From positions 1-34,814 of the IMG/VR virus record IMGVR_UViG_3300001097_001526: a stretch of DNA of 34,814 nt; one strand, 5' to 3'. The stretch is from a virus. Below the pieces are notes generated by a model. The model made no database searches and was not told the origin of the DNA. It was given only the letters and a program-made list of their open reading frames with translations. Every line of letters begins with the position of its first letter. Position 1 is the first letter of the stretch. The position numbers and the translations under genes are program-made. Of this stretch, positions 17,645-26,900 are shown piece by piece.

Positions 17645-20078
17645 TAATGAGGATAGGGAATTAGAGAAAATAGTAAAATTTGAAGCGGTTCATCAATTTA
17701 CTTTATTTCCTAAAAAACCTAATATATTAGGTAAAGGGGACTTCACTTGGGGAATAACCAAGTGGGGTGTTATGAAGGTTTTAGAGGGTGAACTAATAGA
17801 AACTAAAGACGATAATATTATTGTATGTGGTGTTTTTGAAAGTGAAATAAATAAAAACTCAACATACACTATTCTTGCAAAAGAAACCGAAAATGAAAAA
17901 CACGGAAAACAATACGAATTAATATATAAGTTTGAGACGTTAGATTTAAAAGGATTGAATAATCAAAAATCATTCCTAAGAACCTTTTTAACAGAAGGAC
18001 AAATTGATGAGATGTATAAGGTTATTGAAAATCCTCTAGTGACTATTGATTCACACGATAAAGAAACGCTTAAAAAAGTTAAAGGAATTGGCAACTATGT
18101 AGTTGAGCGTATTATTGAGAGATATGAAAGAGGTAAAGATTATTGTAAAGTTTATATTGAACTTCATAATTTAGGATTAACCCCTAAGTTTGTTCAACGA
18201 TTAATAGCAAGATATAAAGACGCACAAAAAATAATTGACATTATTAAAAATAATCCATATCAATTAAGTTTTGACGTTGACGGAATTGGATTTAAAACCG
18301 CGGACGCAATAGCATTGAAAAATGGAATGAGTTTAAAATCCCCTAAAAGAATTGCAGGTTTTATTAATTATTATTTAAACGTAATAGGGGAACAAAGTAA
18401 CTCATACGTGTATGCTAATAATCTAACAGCTATAATTTTTGAATCTTTTGGTGGAAAAGACGAGATTTTTGAAGAGTATAAAGACGACGAAAACAATACA
18501 ATAGGTAATAATGTCAAAGAAGCTATTGACGGTTTAGTAAAACAAGGAATTTTAGTTGTATCTGAGAATGAAAATAAGTCTAAAAGAAAAGTTTATTTAA
18601 AAAGATATTATGAATTAGAGTTAGAAATAGCACAACACTTAAAAAGAATTTCACTAGCTAAGAATAATTTTGTGTTTGGGGATTGGCGAGAAACCGTAAA
18701 ACATGAAGAAACTAAGCAAGGTTGGGCATTTACCGACGAGCAATTAGAAGGTATTGAAATGACATTAAAACACCAAGTCAGCTTAATCTCAGGGGGTGCG
18801 GGGGTGGGCAAGACGTCCGTACTAACTGGTGTATTAAATGCATTGGGGGCAATGGAAGATAAGTATAGTTTTTGCCAATGTGCGTTAGCGGGTAAGGCTG
18901 GGGCAAGAATGCAAGAAGTAACTGGTAAAGAAGGGTCTACTATTCATAGATTGTTGGGGTTTAATCCTCAAGAGTTCGGTGGTTTTGATTGTAACGAAGA
19001 GAATCCTTTGGATTATGATATTATCGTACTAGACGAAATATCTCTCGTAGGGGGGGAAATATTTTTATCTTTATTAAAAGCCATTCCTACTGGAAGTAAA
19101 TTAATTATTTTAGGGGATTTATCACAATTAGAATCTATTGGAAGTTTAAATTTAGCTAAAGACTTATTTGACTCTGATTTCATTACAACTTGCAACTTAA
19201 CTAAAATTCACAGACAAGCTGAAAAATCTGGAATTATTGTTTCTTCTTTAAATATAAGAGAACAAAAAACATTTTTTAAAAAATCCGAAATAGGCATAAA
19301 AGTAGTTGGTGAGCTTCAAGATATGATATTTGATTTAAATAAAGAGAGCGACGATATTGCGGAAAAAGCTTTTGGGCATTTTAAAAAATATTGGGGAACC
19401 CCTTTAGTGGATAAAAATATAATGGCAATACAAATACTTTGCCCTGTTAAAGAACGAGGGGACAGTAGTGTTTATGAAATGAACAACTTAGTTCAGCAAT
19501 TTTTAAATCCACAAAGAGGACTTCAACATAAAGAAGAGTTGGTAATAGAACTTTCAAGCAAAAAAACTTTTATATTGAGAGAAGGTGATAAAGTATTAAA
19601 TCTAAAGAATAATTATCAACTTAAAAATTTAGAAGACGAGCCAACACAAATATTTAATGGTTGGACAGGAATAATACGAAGTATTAATAAGTATGACGAA
19701 CTCATTGAAGTATACTTTCCCATAATCAAACAAGGCATTATAGTCCCTTTTAAAGTAGCTAAAAACTCTCTAACGCTAGGATATGCGTCAACTGTACATA
19801 AGTATCAAGGTTCATCCGCAAAGGTTATTATAGGGATATTAGACTACAGTACGCCCCCTAATATGAGAACTAAAGAACTAGTATATACATTATTAACGAG
19901 AGCGGAAGAATTATGTGTGTTAATATGTCAAACAAGTGCATTAAATAGTGCTATAGAAACAAGTGGTGTATCTGATAAAAATACTTTTTTACTGGATATG
20001 TTAGAAGACGATACTATAGAGCCTAAAGTAATAGAAGCAAGAAGTAGTTATACCTACGATACAGATAACGATTGGTAA
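17631..20078 (+). CDS. RecD2-like SF1 helicase
   Basis: An 815-residue superfamily 1B helicase. The N-terminal half contains helix-hairpin-helix segments (LKKVKGIGNYVVERIIERY, FDVDGIGFKTADAIA) as in RecD2/TraA-type enzymes. Walker A is GGAGVGKTS near residue 388 and Walker B is VLDEISLV near 465. GDLSQLESIG and a C-terminal STVHKYQGSS (about 720) are motifs III and V. It would unwind DNA 5' to 3' during repair or recombination, complementing the RecJ-like nuclease. The ATG overlaps the dnaE stop region, implying translational coupling; a GAAAGGA site is upstream. Confidence 0.87.
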   Translation: MSYNSNEDRELEKIVKFEAVHQFTLFPKKPNILGKGDFTWGITKWGVMKVLEGELIETKDDNIIVCGVFESEINKNSTYTILAKETENEKHGKQYELIYKFETLDLKGLNNQKSFLRTFLTEGQIDEMYKVIENPLVTIDSHDKETLKKVKGIGNYVVERIIERYERGKDYCKVYIELHNLGLTPKFVQRLIARYKDAQKIIDIIKNNPYQLSFDVDGIGFKTADAIALKNGMSLKSPKRIAGFINYYLNVIGEQSNSYVYANNLTAIIFESFGGKDEIFEEYKDDENNTIGNNVKEAIDGLVKQGILVVSENENKSKRKVYLKRYYELELEIAQHLKRISLAKNNFVFGDWRETVKHEETKQGWAFTDEQLEGIEMTLKHQVSLISGGAGVGKTSVLTGVLNALGAMEDKYSFCQCALAGKAGARMQEVTGKEGSTIHRLLGFNPQEFGGFDCNEENPLDYDIIVLDEISLVGGEIFLSLLKAIPTGSKLIILGDLSQLESIGSLNLAKDLFDSDFITTCNLTKIHRQAEKSGIIVSSLNIREQKTFFKKSEIGIKVVGELQDMIFDLNKESDDIAEKAFGHFKKYWGTPLVDKNIMAIQILCPVKERGDSSVYEMNNLVQQFLNPQRGLQHKEELVIELSSKKTFILREGDKVLNLKNNYQLKNLEDEPTQIFNGWTGIIRSINKYDELIEVYFPIIKQGIIVPFKVAKNSLTLGYASTVHKYQGSSAKVIIGILDYSTPPNMRTKELVYTLLTRAEELCVLICQTSALNSAIETSGVSDKNTFLLDMLEDDTIEPKVIEARSSYTYDTDNDW

Positions 20079-20094
20079 AAGGAGGAATTAAAAA

Positions 20095-20403
20095 ATGATT
20101 GATAATTACATGGAATATATAATTTGTTCTGCCATATACTATAATGATAAAATAGAATATATTTATCAACCTATAAACATACTTGAGGGATTTGTAGTAT
20201 GTGGAAGAAGACACCATAATATTATAACTACTTCTAAAGTAATTGGGGTAGTTGAACGTCTACAAACTAACCATGCTGAAATTCAAGGGTTTTTAACAAG
20301 TAGAGATAGGTTTGTTGATAGACACGAAGGGGGGCTTATAGCATTTAAAAGTGGACAAACCAAACACCTAAAAAAAGAATTGTGTTCAGAAGACCTATAT
20401 TAA
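20095..20403 (+). CDS. Conserved small phage protein, unknown function
   Basis: A 102-residue protein with the pattern GRRHHNII, then QGFLTSRDRFVDRHEG, then a KSGQT region and a SEDLY end. This pattern recurs in a small protein family of many phages, with no established role. There are conserved histidines and an acidic C-terminus. The start follows AAAAGGAGGA. It ends the long replication transcript; a fresh promoter follows. Confidence 0.75.
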   Translation: MIDNYMEYIICSAIYYNDKIEYIYQPINILEGFVVCGRRHHNIITTSKVIGVVERLQTNHAEIQGFLTSRDRFVDRHEGGLIAFKSGQTKHLKKELCSEDLY

Positions 20404-20425
20404 AACGAGAGTTACGATAAACCCC

Positions 20426-20454
20426 TTGACAAAAGTTGAGGGCTTTGTTATAAT
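20426..20454 (+). promoter_or_regulatory. Consensus promoter with extended -10
   Basis: TTGACA at 20426-20431, a 17-bp spacer, and TATAAT at 20449-20454 preceded by TGT (extended -10). It drives the DUF488/macro-domain pair. Confidence 0.88.
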
Positions 20455-20506
20455 TAAATATAGTCAAATACGTCAATTACATTAAATACATTAAAAAGGA
20501 GAACTT

Positions 20507-20896
20507 ATGTTATTAACTACATATTTCGGTAACATGAAAAAGATACCCACAGACTATACAGAAATAATTATCACAAGATTTCCCCCTAAATGGTTAGACA
20601 CTAAACTTTACAGAGTCGTAGTAGAGTTATCCCCAACACCTAATATTCTATTTAAATATAAGGAAAACGGTGATTGGGGCGTTTATGTAAGAGAATTTGA
20701 ATTGCTTATGGAAACTGATTCTTTTAATAGGCTTTTGAAAAGATTAGCAAAGTCTATAAAAGAGGGTAAGAAATTTTGTTTAGTATGTTATGAGAAAGAT
20801 TATTTACATTGCCACAGATACCTAATAGCTCAAAAAATAAAAATGGACTATGGTATTGAATGGGAAGAAATTGGGATTGCAAAGGGGAATTTATAA
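20507..20896 (+). CDS. DUF488-like protein
   Basis: A 129-residue protein. The C-terminal motif FCLVCYEKDYLHCHRYLIAQ matches the CxxCYE...CHR signature of DUF488-family proteins, and the start (TTYFGNMKKIP, IIITRFPPKW) fits the family fold. The biochemical activity of DUF488 is not settled; the clustered Cys/His suggests metal binding or a nucleotide-related reaction. The start follows AAAAAGGAGA below a strong promoter. The stop overlaps the next start codon by one base, so it is tightly coupled to the macro-domain gene. Confidence 0.8.
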   Translation: MLLTTYFGNMKKIPTDYTEIIITRFPPKWLDTKLYRVVVELSPTPNILFKYKENGDWGVYVREFELLMETDSFNRLLKRLAKSIKEGKKFCLVCYEKDYLHCHRYLIAQKIKMDYGIEWEEIGIAKGNL

Positions 20897-21372
20897 TGTC
20901 AAGATTAAGATTTGAAAATGGGGACTTACTAGAAGCTAAAGAATTAATAAAAATCCACCAAGTTAACTGTCAAAAAACAATGGGTAGTGGGATAGCATTG
21001 CGAATTAAAAACAAATATCCTAGAGTTTTTAATAAATATGTTAAAACTTGTGAAAAGTTTTCACCAAAGGAACTATTAGGAAGGTGCTTAATTGTTGAAA
21101 CAGAAAAAGGCTCTGGGGAATTTATTGCCAATATATTTGGACAGTTAGAATTTGGGGTTGGTTTGCAAACTAATTATAGTGCGTTTGAAAATTCGCTTTT
21201 AATCCTAAAGGGTTTTTTAATTAACAGCGAAAAACTCAAACATATAAAGTCTATAGCATTTCCCTATAAAATAGCTTCTGATAAAGGTGGGGAGGAATGG
21301 GGTAAAATTTTAGAGGTTATAGTTGACGCTTTTTACAATTGGGAAGGTGAAGTTGTAATTTACAAGTTGTAA
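20896..21372 (+). CDS. Macro-domain protein (putative ADP-ribose binding)
   Basis: A 158-residue single macro domain: NGDLLEAKELIKIHQVNCQ (described as the GDLL start, then the HQVNCQ strand), the TMGSGIALRIKNKYP loop that cradles ADP-ribose, IANIFGQ, and IAFPYKIASDKGGEEW. I use ATG 20896 rather than 20860 because AAAGGGGA precedes it and the domain begins there. Such proteins bind or hydrolyse ADP-ribose derivatives in the cytoplasm. Pairing with DUF488 under one promoter suggests a joint role, perhaps against NAD- or ADP-ribose-based defence; that is inference. Confidence 0.85.
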   Translation: MSRLRFENGDLLEAKELIKIHQVNCQKTMGSGIALRIKNKYPRVFNKYVKTCEKFSPKELLGRCLIVETEKGSGEFIANIFGQLEFGVGLQTNYSAFENSLLILKGFLINSEKLKHIKSIAFPYKIASDKGGEEWGKILEVIVDAFYNWEGEVVIYKL

Positions 21373-21399
21373 TTTTAAAAAAACAAAGAAGGGATTATA

Positions 21400-21468
21400 A
21401 TGAAAAATAACTTTACAAAAATCGTGAAATGTATCAAACATATGAAATACTTGATTGCGAAGCAATAG
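21400..21468 (+). CDS. Possible 22-residue peptide
   Basis: ATG with an AAGAAGGG site opens a lysine-rich frame (MKNNFTKIVKCIKHMKYLIA plus KQ) ending in TAG. It may be a genuine small peptide or the 5' remnant of a decayed gene; its amphipathic, basic composition gives no function. Confidence 0.3.
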   Translation: MKNNFTKIVKCIKHMKYLIAKQ

Positions 21469-21672
21469 AAATTGAGCATTCTTCGAAAAACATATAAAAT
21501 AGTATAAATCTGCATAAAATTGTAATAATATGCAAAATAGCAATAAACAGTCAAAAAACACCAAAAAATGTTCTAATAAAATGAAAATTTTAATAATTTT
21601 CAATTTTTTGAAAAAAACGAAAAATTTTCCCTATGCCTATTGGGTTTTAAGGGTACGAAATTTGGGTTTTTC

Positions 21673-21696
21673 CTAATAAAATGAACCTTTTATTAG
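21673..21696. repeat. Recurring hairpin, copy 2
   Basis: CTAATAAAA and TTTTATTAG pair perfectly over 9 bp with a 6-nt loop. As at position 1, a GAGAAAGGGG ribosome binding site and an ATG follow, here at 21729. Confidence 0.7.
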
Positions 21697-21728
21697 ATTG
21701 GTAAAATAACGAGAAAGGGGGGAAAAAA

Positions 21729-22001
21729 ATGAGAGAAATGTATTTATGGCGTTATTATGTGGATTGTGGTAGAGCGGGTAATATTGAGTCGGTTTTTGTA
21801 GCCACTAAACAAGAAATAAAAAACGCTATTGGAAAAGATATTTATTTTGGGGATATATTAGGAAAATACAGTGACGTGTCTGTAAAATTGTTATCTTCTG
21901 AATTTGAAAAACTAGACGTCGATAGTGAAACAGTTATTAAACTATCTCAAATACTTGGGAATACCTGGAGTGGTTACAATCCTTTAGAGTACATAGTATA
22001 A
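21729..22001 (+). CDS. Conserved-looking small phage protein, unknown function
   Basis: A 90-residue soluble protein with YYVDCGRAGNIESVFVAT and IYFGDILGKYSDV segments, which resemble a small phage family of unknown function. No catalytic or metal motif is evident. Its leader carries the recurring hairpin and a GAGAAAGGGGGG site, so it may be co-regulated with the gene at 47. The ABC-GNAT gene starts 21 nt downstream. Confidence 0.7.
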   Translation: MREMYLWRYYVDCGRAGNIESVFVATKQEIKNAIGKDIYFGDILGKYSDVSVKLLSSEFEKLDVDSETVIKLSQILGNTWSGYNPLEYIV

Positions 22002-22022
22002 TTTAAAAACTAAGGAGAAAAT

Positions 22023-23165
22023 ATGAAAATCGAATTAAAATGCAATATAAAAAATGATTTATATAGTGAATATATATATAATGCTTTTGATATACAAAAT
22101 CAAGAAGAAACAATTACTAACGTATTTTACAATCTTGGGGAAGCGAAAACATTTAATTGGAATATAGGAATTATAATTGGGGGGAGTGGTTCTGGTAAAT
22201 CCACAATACTAAATAAATTAGCAAAGAATAGTATTAAGAAAGCTGAGTTTGATAATACTAAATCCTTAATAAGTAATTTCGATTGGCTATCCCCAGAAGA
22301 CGCTACTAAAGTATTAACTTCTATGGGATTGTCGTCAGTCCCTACTTGGTTACGACCTTTTAATCTACTTAGTAATGGGGAACAATATAGAGCTAGTTTG
22401 GCATATATTGTTGCGAAAACTGATAATAATGACGTTATACTTATTGACGAATATACGTCAGTAGTTGATAGGGACGTTGCTAAAGCAATGAGTTACGCCT
22501 TACAGAAATACATAAGAAAAACAAATAAAAGAATTATTCTTGCAAGTTGTCATTATGATATCTTAGAATGGCTTATGCCAGATTGGACTTGTTCACCTTC
22601 CAATGGAGGCATGTTGCAAAAACATGACTATCTTCGGCAAGGAAAGCCAGAAATTGAATTACAAATTAGTAGAACAGAGCCAGATACTTGGAAAATCTTC
22701 AAACAGTATCATTATTTAACAGAAAATGTAAACAAAAGCTGTAAATTTTTACTGTTTGAGTGGGATAATAAACCCGTTGCTTTTTGTGGTATATTAAATA
22801 CCCCAGGAAAAGGTAGAAGTGAAGCTGTAGCTATTAGTAGAATTGTTGTATTACCTGATTATCAAGGTATGGGGATTGGAAGTAAAATATGTAATTTTGT
22901 TGGTGGAATATTTATAAACAACGGACATAAACTATATATAAAAACAGTAAATCCCGCTTTAGGGGAGTATTTTAATAATAGTCCAAAGTGGAGAGGCACT
23001 ACATATAATGGAAAAGGTAGAAAAGAAGAGCAATTTGACAATGAAAAGTATAAAAACAGAGTTACAAGAATATCTTACGCACATGAATATGTGGGTAAAA
23101 AAATTAGTGGATTTGAACATTTGCTTTTGCCAATTGGGGAAATGAGAAAACTTAAAATAAAATAA
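22023..23165 (+). CDS. ABC-type ATPase fused to GNAT acyltransferase
   Basis: A 380-residue two-domain protein. The N-terminal half is a soluble ABC-type ATPase: Walker A GGSGSGKST (about 58-66), the LSNGEQ signature (about 117), Walker B VILIDEYTS and a switch histidine in LASCHYD. No membrane domain exists, so it is not a transporter. The C-terminal half (about 215-380) is a GNAT fold: KIFKQYHYLTENVNKSCKF, KPVAFCGIL, ISRIVVLPDYQGMGIGSKI with the acyl-CoA pyrophosphate loop QGMGIG. Similar fusions occur in phages, and the GNAT part distantly recalls the Mom-type DNA modification proteins. The substrate is unknown. The start follows CTAAGGAG. Confidence 0.8.
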   Translation: MKIELKCNIKNDLYSEYIYNAFDIQNQEETITNVFYNLGEAKTFNWNIGIIIGGSGSGKSTILNKLAKNSIKKAEFDNTKSLISNFDWLSPEDATKVLTSMGLSSVPTWLRPFNLLSNGEQYRASLAYIVAKTDNNDVILIDEYTSVVDRDVAKAMSYALQKYIRKTNKRIILASCHYDILEWLMPDWTCSPSNGGMLQKHDYLRQGKPEIELQISRTEPDTWKIFKQYHYLTENVNKSCKFLLFEWDNKPVAFCGILNTPGKGRSEAVAISRIVVLPDYQGMGIGSKICNFVGGIFINNGHKLYIKTVNPALGEYFNNSPKWRGTTYNGKGRKEEQFDNEKYKNRVTRISYAHEYVGKKISGFEHLLLPIGEMRKLKIK

Positions 23166-23177
23166 ACTTTTTATTAG
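23161..23177. repeat. Short copy of the recurring hairpin
   Basis: AATAAA and TTTATT pair around a CTT loop and run into TTAGAAAGGAGG, the ribosome binding site of the gene at 23195. The shared TTTTATTAGAAAGG core links it to the longer copies. Confidence 0.5.
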
Positions 23178-23194
23178 AAAGGAGGAAAGATTAA

Positions 23195-23548
23195 ATGAGT
23201 TGCGAGGAATTTGATTATGACGAAGAAAATAAAAATAAAGAGAACCGTTTTGAAAGTAAATACCAATTCAATATTAAAGATAAAATTGTTTTGAACAATC
23301 TAAGAGTAATAGATAAACACCAATTTAACAATGAGTTTGGGCTTTCATATTGTCATAAGTTTATTGACGATAATTGGAACGTTTATTTTTGGTTTACTAA
23401 AAAAGCATTATATAAACTAGATAATGAAAATTACGATTGCCATTTTTACAATATAGGGGACGTGATAAGTCTTATGGGAACAGTAATTGACTATGATTGG
23501 TTTGAGGGGATTGAACAAACTAGATTAAAACTTTGTAAGATTGTATAA
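23195..23548 (+). CDS. OB-like domain phage protein
   Basis: A 117-residue protein. After an acidic start, the sequence has alternating strands (KIVLNNLRVID, WNVYFWFTKKAL) and ends in ISLMGTVIDYDWFEGIEQTRLKLCKIV. This GTV-x-D...GI-x-QT-x-L...CK ending is characteristic of small OB-like phage domains in ssDNA-related proteins. A nucleic-acid-binding role is inferred; no enzyme motif is present. The start follows a strong AAAGGAGGAAAG site. Confidence 0.55.
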   Translation: MSCEEFDYDEENKNKENRFESKYQFNIKDKIVLNNLRVIDKHQFNNEFGLSYCHKFIDDNWNVYFWFTKKALYKLDNENYDCHFYNIGDVISLMGTVIDYDWFEGIEQTRLKLCKIV

Positions 23549-23595
23549 TTAAAAGCTTCACTTTAATTTTCTCTTATTTACTTTCGATAAGGTTA

Positions 23596-23624
23596 TTGAC
23601 TTTTACTCTTAAATATGTTATTAT
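23596..23624 (+). promoter_or_regulatory. Promoter with extended -10 and flanking inverted repeat
   Basis: TTGACT at 23596-23601, a 17-bp spacer and TATTAT at 23619-23624, preceded by TGT. CTCTTA (23606-23611) and TAAGAG (23624-23629) form an inverted repeat bracketing the -10 box, a plausible operator. It drives the genes from 23668, probably including the ribonucleotide reductase. Confidence 0.75.
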
Positions 23625-23667
23625 AAGAGAGTAATAGCTAATCAAATCTTAACGAAAGGAGATAAAT

Positions 23668-23937
23668 ATGTATACTGAGCAATTTAATTTTATTCCAAAA
23701 GAAAAATTTCAAATAGCACTTGTGTCTTTTGTAGATATATGTACGAAATTTACTGAGGACATTGACTTGTGTATTGGTGCATATGTTATTGACGCTAAAT
23801 CTATTCTAGGGGTATTATGCTTAGTGGGAAGTTTCAATAGTAAATATACACTGAATTTTATGGGGGAAGCGGAAAATTTGATAAAGTTAAAAACAGCATT
23901 AAATAAAATATGTGTTTTTAACAATAGAAAGTCGTAA
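23668..23937 (+). CDS. Hypothetical protein, 89 aa
   Basis: A soluble protein I do not recognise, with a compact alternating hydrophobic pattern (FVDICTKF, LCIGAYVIDAKSILGVLCLVG) followed by a charged helix. It is first behind its own promoter and has an AAAGGAG site. It lies just upstream of the ribonucleotide reductase, with a tandem repeat between them. Any functional link is speculative. Confidence 0.65.
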   Translation: MYTEQFNFIPKEKFQIALVSFVDICTKFTEDIDLCIGAYVIDAKSILGVLCLVGSFNSKYTLNFMGEAENLIKLKTALNKICVFNNRKS

Positions 23938-23940
23938 GCA

Positions 23941-23975
23941 ATGTTAACGCAAAAATGTTAACGCAAAAATGTTAA
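23941..23975 (+). repeat. 14-bp tandem repeat before the reductase gene
   Basis: ATGTTAACGCAAAA occurs twice in tandem (23941-23954 and 23955-23968), followed by a partial third copy ATGTTAA. Each copy contains the palindrome GTTAAC. Two to three evenly spaced palindromes 25-60 nt before a start codon look like a binding array. Confidence 0.65.
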
Positions 23976-23999
23976 TCTTAAAGGGGAATACTAAAAAAC

Positions 24000-26900
24000 A
24001 TGCAAATAAAAAAAAGAAACGGAACTATAGTGGATTATGACGGAAGTAAAATAGTTTTAGCTATAAAAATGGCTTTAATTGACGCAAAAGTAGAAGATAC
24101 CGAAATGGTTGAAGATATAATAGATAATATTGAAAATGATATCTTAGAAGAAATGGAGGATAGTGACTATATTTTTAATGTTGAAGATATAAGCGACAGA
24201 GTTGAACAATTATTAATGAAATATGGGCTAGGTAATATAGCTAAAAAATACATATTATTTAGAAATAAACAAGCTGAACGTAGAGAATTAGAAGCAAATG
24301 AAACTATCAAGTATAATTTACTTTCAAAAGATTTTCTAAATAAATATAAACATATTAAACCCCCAATGACGGAACTAGGTAATTTAGTATATTACAGAAC
24401 ATACTCAAGATGGATATCAGAAAAAAAGAGAAGAGAATATTGGTGGGAAACTTGTGCAAGAGCGATTGATTTTAATTGTAGTTTACAACCAAGAACCACT
24501 CAAAAAGAAGCGGAAAGCCTCTTTGATAATATGTTTAATTTAAGACAGTTCTTATCTGGAAGAACTTTATGGAGTGGGGGAACCGCCACGTCTTATACTA
24601 ATCCGATTTCACAGTTCAACTGTGCATTTGCGGTAATTGATAATTTCAATATTTACAAAGATTTTTGCTATTTATTAATGCTTGGGGTTGGGGTGGGTTT
24701 TTCTGTTGAAAGAGAATATGTAAATCAACTTCCCAAAATCAGTGGAAGTATTAAATTAAACCAACTTTATTACACACCAATTTTAAATAAAAGCAAAAGA
24801 AAAGAAAACACTGAGTTCAATGTTGTAGCTGACGTATTAGAAATTATTGTTGGGGACTCAAAAATGGGTTGGGCTAATGCTATTGATTATTTTTTAAAAG
24901 CGTTTTATGCAATCGACTTCAAAAATATAAATCATATTATGATTAATTATAATAATGTCAGACCTAAAGGGGAGCCATTAAAAACTTTCGGGGGTACCGC
25001 AAGTGGACATGAAGCCTTAAAAACTATTATTGATAAAACATATGCAATATTAATTAAGAATAATGAAGGCTATAAAAAATTAAAGCCTATAGAAGCAATG
25101 GATATTGCGAATATCATAGCGGAAGGAATCGTTGTAGGTGGTGTTAGAAGAAGTGCTGAAATGTGCTTGTTTGACCATGACGATAAAGAAGTTATGGAAG
25201 CAAAGTCAAATCTTTATATTCAAGAAAATGGTGAATGGAAGTCAAACGGTGAAATTTTACATAGAATGATGAGTAATAATTCAGTTTCTTATTATACTAA
25301 ACCTTCATTAGAAGACCTAAAACTTAGATTTGAAACAATTAAATTAAGTGCGGAAGGTAATTTCTACAATCTTGCTAGTGCTAGACTTAGGAAACGTAAT
25401 GTTAAAGGTTGTAATCCTTCTATGCCAAAAGACGTATTAGTTCAAACAATAGAAGGTATATTCCATATAAACGAACTAGAAGGTAAGGAATTCTACGTCA
25501 AAACTTTAAATGGGGATATTGCAAAAGCCGAATGTTGGTTATCTAGTGACAATGCGGAAGTATTCGATTTAGACTTTAAAGGTAACAGACATACATATGC
25601 GACGTCAAAACATAAATTTCCAGTTATACAAAATGGGAAAATAGTAAGAAAACAAGTTTCAGAATTACAAAAGGGCGACAAAATTCCACTAAATAGAAAT
25701 GAATTACAAGGATACTCTAAAAAACTTTCTTATCAAGACGGACTGTTTGCTGGTATAATGCTTGGGGACGGGTCAATTACGCAAAGAAGTGACGATAATA
25801 GATATGTTGCCTCATTGACAATTTCCGACTTAGACTTAGAGCTGAAAAGCTTTGTTGATAAACATTATTATTCTATGACGGGACTAACATTAACATGGAA
25901 TAGAAGAAATAAAGAAGATAAGTCTCAAGAAACAAACTTTGGAAGACAAGATTTTGTTTATGATTATTTAATAAAAATTTTAGGATTGCCATTATCTAAA
26001 GAAGGAAAGAGACTACCAATAAAAATATGGACAGAAGGTGATAATTACTGTTTAGGTTTTATTGACGGACTGTTCTCAACAGACGGTAATATAGACGTAG
26101 ATAAAAATAGAAAAAGTATAAGAGTGCAATTAACGACAAGCCAACAATTATTAGCGGAAGACGTTCAAAAATTATTGAGTTTCTATGGTATTTCAGCTAA
26201 TATAAAAAGCTGTGAACGAAAAATTACATTTCCAAATGGAAAAGACTACGAGAAATTATACACTATATATGGGGTATATCTATCGAAGTCTCAATCAAAA
26301 AGATTTAATAATATTTTCACATTAACGGCAAAAAGAAAACAAGAATACATAGACGATTTTATGTCTGAAAATGATATAGTAGATAGAAACTACATAGTTT
26401 TAAATACTATAACAAAGAGAAGTGAAGAGCCAGTATGGGATATTACAGTACTTCATGAACAGCACGTATTTCCTTCTCAACATTGCTACACAGGAAATTG
26501 TGGGGAAATTCTTCTAGACTCTGAACAATTTTGTAATTTAACGACAGTAAATGTTATGGCTTTTGTTATAAATGGCAAATTAGACAAAGAACTTTTATAT
26601 GAGGCTCAAAAATTATCCGCAAGAGCTGGATATAGGATAGCTACAATGGAACTAGAGTTACCAGAATGGAATTATATGCAATCTAGAGATAGATTAATTG
26701 GTTGTTCTTTTACTGGTTGGTTTGATATGGTAAATGCAACAGATATGTCACTAGAAGAACAGACAGAGGTTTTAAAAGAAATGAGGAAAGTAGCAAATGA
26801 CGAAGCTAATCAATATGCGGACGATTTAGGTTTAAATAGACCAGAACTAGTAACTTCAATAAAACCAGAAGGAACATTAAGCCAATTACCAACGGTTTCA

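Larger units (their letters stand above)
21373..21728. other. AT-rich noncoding region with hairpins
   Basis: A gap of about 355 nt holding a possible 22-codon peptide (21400-21468), a TGAAAATT/AATTTTCA hairpin (21582-21602), a degraded copy of the recurring CTAATAAAAT element (21573) and an intact copy (21673-21696). A C-run and G-run (CCCTATGCCTATTGGG) lie near 21632-21647. No consensus promoter or RNA gene is visible. A control region or replication origin is possible but unproven. Confidence 0.5.

Noticed and set aside
20860-21372. Longer start for the macro-domain gene at 20860
   Set aside because: It overlaps DUF488 coding and lacks a site; ATG 20896 has AAAGGGGA and fits the domain edge.
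20896-21372. DarG-type antitoxin
   Set aside because: No DarT-like ADP-ribosyltransferase is nearby; DUF488 does not resemble one.
23941-23975. NrdR box or CRISPR repeats
   Set aside because: The sequence does not resemble an NrdR box, and the copies are directly tandem without spacers, so it is not a CRISPR array. No CRISPR was seen anywhere.
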